From an archaeon (lineage in GTDB: Archaea > Nanobdellota > Nanobdellia > Woesearchaeales > GW2011-AR9), in contig JAHFRS010000015.1 in NCBI GenBank assembly GCA_023266155.1, forward strand, positions 1 through 5,610: DNA of 5,610 nt. Direction: 5' to 3'. The translations under genes were made by a program, and so were the position numbers. The notes beneath the pieces are model-generated. The model made no database searches. It was not told where the DNA came from and saw only the letters and a program-made list of their open reading frames with translations. This document shows, in pieces, positions 4,320 through 5,610 of the stretch (position 1 is the stretch's first letter; each line of letters opens with the position of its first letter).

Positions 4320-4526
4320 GTGAAATCGTCGTTTCACTGTGTGCTACGGGAACGCAGCTCCTTCGATCGCTACTGCAAGGATTTCGAAGGTGCTAAACAA
4401 ATACAAGAAGTAAGAGGTAAAATAAAGATAGAAATCACCGGCCACGCAGAATTCTGGTTAGGTAAAAGAAAAATTCAACGAGAAGATGCTTTCCACACCC
4501 TAATTTCAGTAATCTTTTTAAACTAA
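4320..4526 (+). CDS. short chimeric ORF; tail resembles a DUF4258-type domain
   Basis: An open frame of 68 codons begins with an ATG inside the inserted element and leaves it at 4404. The first 28 residues come from the element's hairpins and are unlikely to be selected as protein. The last 40, from about 4405, read like a natural domain: KIKIEITGHAEFWLGKRKI then QREDA. The H-A-x6-R pattern recalls the start of DUF4258-like proteins, which are often found with toxin-antitoxin genes. In the reconstructed uninterrupted sequence this frame runs back into the end of the PIN gene but shows no ATG, GTG or TTG. It could be a remnant, a gene with a rare start codon, or chance. Expression is not established. 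Confidence 0.25.
   Translation: MKSSFHCVLRERSSFDRYCKDFEGAKQIQEVRGKIKIEITGHAEFWLGKRKIQREDAFHTLISVIFLN
4389..4404 (-). repeat. right terminal inverted repeat
   Basis: GGTGCTAAACAAATAC, the exact reverse complement of 4215-4230. Confidence 0.85.
4405..4412 (+). repeat. target-site duplication, right copy
   Basis: AAGAAGTA, immediately outside the right TIR; followed by A, which would restore the PIN stop as TAA if the element were excised precisely. Confidence 0.85.
4514..4522 (+). promoter_or_regulatory. TATA-like box for the zinc ribbon-M50 genes
   Basis: CTTTTTAAA is centred about 28 nt before the ATG at 4547. GAGAGG at 4538-4543 is only 3 nt from the ATG, too close for a normal Shine-Dalgarno site, so a short or absent leader is more likely. 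Confidence 0.45.
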
Positions 4527-4546
4527 ACTTCTTTTTAGAGAGGAAT

Positions 4547-4741
4547 ATGGGTAAAAAATGTATCATCTGCGATGAGCCAGCGATTTACAAGATTAAAGAT
4601 TCTGCTGATTATTATTGTCAAGAGTGCGCTCAGGATAATTTTGCTGATCTATCCGTTCTTGTCACCGTTGAAGAAGAGGCTCAACGGCTGAAAAAAATCG
4701 TGGCAGAACGGTTGCAGGCGGAAGACGATGGAACAGATTAA
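4547..4741 (+). CDS. small zinc-ribbon protein
   Basis: A 64-residue protein with two CxxC pairs, C5-I-I-C8 and C24-Q-E-C27, the arrangement of a treble-clef or zinc-ribbon knuckle binding one Zn2+. The pattern CIICDEPAIYKIKDS...YYCQECA resembles small archaeal zinc proteins. The C-terminal half (about 40-60) is a charged helix with heptad-like hydrophobics (VEEEAQRLKKIVAERL), possibly for partner binding. Its last 14 bases overlap the start of the M50 protease gene, so the two are likely translated together. A role as adaptor or regulator of the protease is an inference from the overlap alone. Confidence 0.85.
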   Translation: MGKKCIICDEPAIYKIKDSADYYCQECAQDNFADLSVLVTVEEEAQRLKKIVAERLQAEDDGTD

Positions 4742-5345
4742 ATGGGGAAAAGTGAAAACGTCCCGTACGGAAGTGATTGATATCATCAAAGCTTTACTGG
4801 CTTTGTCGTTTGCCTTTGCCGTGATTTATGCCGGAGCAAGTGTTCTGAGAGGTTCAGTTGAAAATATCTTTTCTTTCCAGTTCCTGATTCTATTCGTTAT
4901 TTCACTCTGTACCGCCGGATTAGGCTTTCTGCTCCATGAACTCTCTCATAAATTTGTTGCCCAGCGCTATGGCTGTCAGGCAGAATTTCGCGCTTTTGAC
5001 CAGATGATCGTCTTGGCAGTAAGCTTGGCACTTTTTATCGGCTGGATCTTTGCAGCCCCTGGTGCAGTGATGATCTCTGGCATGCTTACCAGAAGGGAAA
5101 ATGGTATCATCAGTGTTGCGGGAGCCGTGACCAATTATGTTTTAGCGCTGCTGTTTTTAGGGTTAGGATTTCTACTTCCTACGTGGACAATCCTAACGAG
5201 TATTGGCTTTGGCGTCAATGCCTGGCTGGGATTATTTAACATGATTCCTTTTGGCCCGCTGGATGGATTAAAGGTATTCCATTGGAGTAAGGCGGTATGG
5301 GGAGGAATGGTGGCAGGAGGGATAGTGTTAGTATTTGTGATGTAA
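4728..5345 (+). CDS. M50-family membrane zinc metalloprotease (site-2 protease-like)
   Basis: The 205-residue protein is strongly hydrophobic with about six membrane segments (roughly 19-40, 48-69, 92-114, 127-150, 153-171, 186-204). The active-site HExxH motif is H70-E-L-S-H74 at the end of the second segment, giving two zinc ligands and the catalytic glutamate. The second signature, N171-M-I-P-F-G-P-L-D179-G, supplies the third ligand D179. The G-A-V-T-N-Y motif (132-137) is typical of the core. Such proteases cut membrane-bound substrates inside or near the bilayer. The length fits a minimal M50 core without PDZ or CBS domains. The ATG at 4728 lies inside the zinc-ribbon gene, in another frame. 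All catalytic residues are present, so the enzyme is probably active; its substrate is unknown. Confidence 0.92.
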   Translation: MEQIKWGKVKTSRTEVIDIIKALLALSFAFAVIYAGASVLRGSVENIFSFQFLILFVISLCTAGLGFLLHELSHKFVAQRYGCQAEFRAFDQMIVLAVSLALFIGWIFAAPGAVMISGMLTRRENGIISVAGAVTNYVLALLFLGLGFLLPTWTILTSIGFGVNAWLGLFNMIPFGPLDGLKVFHWSKAVWGGMVAGGIVLVFVM

Positions 5346-5376
5346 AAGGACGGTAGTCCACATTTCCTCCCATAAT

Positions 5377-5386
5377 CTTAATAAAA
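5377..5386 (+). promoter_or_regulatory. TATA-like box for the Elp3 gene
   Basis: CTTAATAAAA is centred 26 nt before the ATG at 5408; identical to the box at 2907-2916. Confidence 0.55.
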
Positions 5387-5407
5387 AAATAGCCTAAAAT
5401 AGCTTCT

Positions 5408-5610
5408 ATGAACATCTATCAGGAACTGATTGAAAAGATTAAACAGCACCCCTATTCCGAAAAAGAACTTGCTGCATTAAAACGAGCCATCTCGCTAAAA
5501 CATAAAGCTCAAACTATCCCCACTAATATTCAAATCTTTCTCAATGCGCCAGAAGAAGATATCCCTCTATTAAAGCAGAAATTATTGACAAAACCGGTAC
5601 GAACCATCTC
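5408..5610 (+). CDS. elp3: Elp3, tRNA uridine-34 carboxymethylation enzyme, N-terminal part
   Basis: The 67 codons in the window read MNIYQELIEKIKQHPYSEKE and on to APEED...LLKQKLLTKPVRTI, cut by the window end. This matches the N-terminus of archaeal Elp3: a helical tRNA-binding stretch, a basic segment with L-K-R (about 25-33), the P-T/S-N motif (39-41), and K-P-V-R-T-I-S just before the radical-SAM domain. Archaeal Elp3 acts alone, with radical-SAM and acetyltransferase domains, to begin xcm5U modification at wobble U34 of tRNAs in the cytoplasm. The radical-SAM cysteines and the acetyltransferase domain should lie beyond the window. Recognition rests on the N-terminal pattern only. The three tRNAs here have G34 or C34, so none is its direct substrate. 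Confidence 0.85.
   Translation, partial: MNIYQELIEKIKQHPYSEKELAALKRAISLKHKAQTIPTNIQIFLNAPEEDIPLLKQKLLTKPVRTI

Larger units (their letters stand above)
4215..4404. mobile_element. 190-bp MITE-like element with 16-bp TIRs and 8-bp TSD
   Basis: The ends GTATTTGTTTAGCACC (4215-4230) and GGTGCTAAACAAATAC (4389-4404) are perfect 16-bp inverted repeats. Exactly outside them stands AAGAAGTA on both sides (4207-4214 and 4405-4412), an 8-bp target-site duplication. The element has no room for a transposase, so it must have been moved by one encoded elsewhere. An 8-bp duplication is known for several families (for example IS6, ISL3, IS66, IS1595), and the ends alone do not let me choose. The interior folds strongly: a 9-bp helix TCGAAATCC/GGATTTCGA (4237-4245/4379-4387) extends the terminal helix, and three hairpins branch inside (4254-4280, 4286-4314, 4315-4343). 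A stable transcript could therefore form when the PIN operon is read through. Confidence 0.85.

Noticed and set aside
3741..4337. Reverse-strand open frames opposite the PIN gene and the element
   Set aside because: Low-complexity cysteine- and serine-rich translations typical of antisense shadows.
4221..4398. A housekeeping structured RNA (SRP RNA or RNase P RNA) at the 4215-4404 element
   Set aside because: The conserved SRP helix-8 motif and the RNase P core motifs are not present, while flanking duplication and perfect TIRs explain the closing helix as a mobile element.
5348..5359. GGAC/GTCC hairpin as terminator of the M50 gene
   Set aside because: The stem is only 4 bp and no T-run follows.

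Overview
The window looks archaeal. Three tRNA genes carry introns bounded by bulge-helix-bulge (BHB) folds, which is the archaeal tRNA splicing signal. Most genes have a TATA-like box about 25-28 nt before the ATG and little or no leader. No tRNA gene encodes CCA. The last gene is an archaeal-type Elp3. Compact spacing and tRNAs with introns at non-canonical positions fit a DPANN-type archaeon, for example a relative of the Micrarchaeota or Woesearchaeota, but the exact lineage is an inference.

Layout. Positions 1-137 hold the 5' part of a reverse-strand tRNA-Met(CAT); its 3' end lies outside the window. Positions 295-429 hold a forward tRNA-Pro(GGG) with one intron in the D-loop and one in the T-loop. 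A hairpin and an imperfect copy of the tRNA-Pro 3' end (481-497) follow. A reverse-strand gene for an unrecognised 473-residue protein (498-1919) then diverges from a HAD-superfamily hydrolase gene (2015-2740). A reverse-strand tRNA-Ala(GGC) with a 13-nt anticodon-loop intron and a 31-nt T-loop intron lies at 2746-2861. A two-gene unit follows: a helix-turn-helix protein (2937-3497) and a PIN-domain nuclease (3499-4215), arranged like a toxin-antitoxin pair.

At the stop codon of the PIN gene lies a 190-bp element (4215-4404) with perfect 16-bp terminal inverted repeats and an exact 8-bp target-site duplication. It encodes no transposase and is a MITE-like insertion; its interior can fold into a highly branched structure. 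Downstream are a small zinc-ribbon protein (4547-4741) overlapping an M50-type membrane metalloprotease (4728-5345), and the first 67 codons of Elp3 (5408-5610).

How they fit together. The strongest signals are the tRNA architecture (three of three genes with two introns each, all with an intron at T-loop position 59/60) and the MITE. The Elp3 fragment adds a tRNA-modification gene. The HTH-PIN and zinc ribbon-M50 pairs each look like functional two-gene units, but their substrates cannot be read from the sequence.
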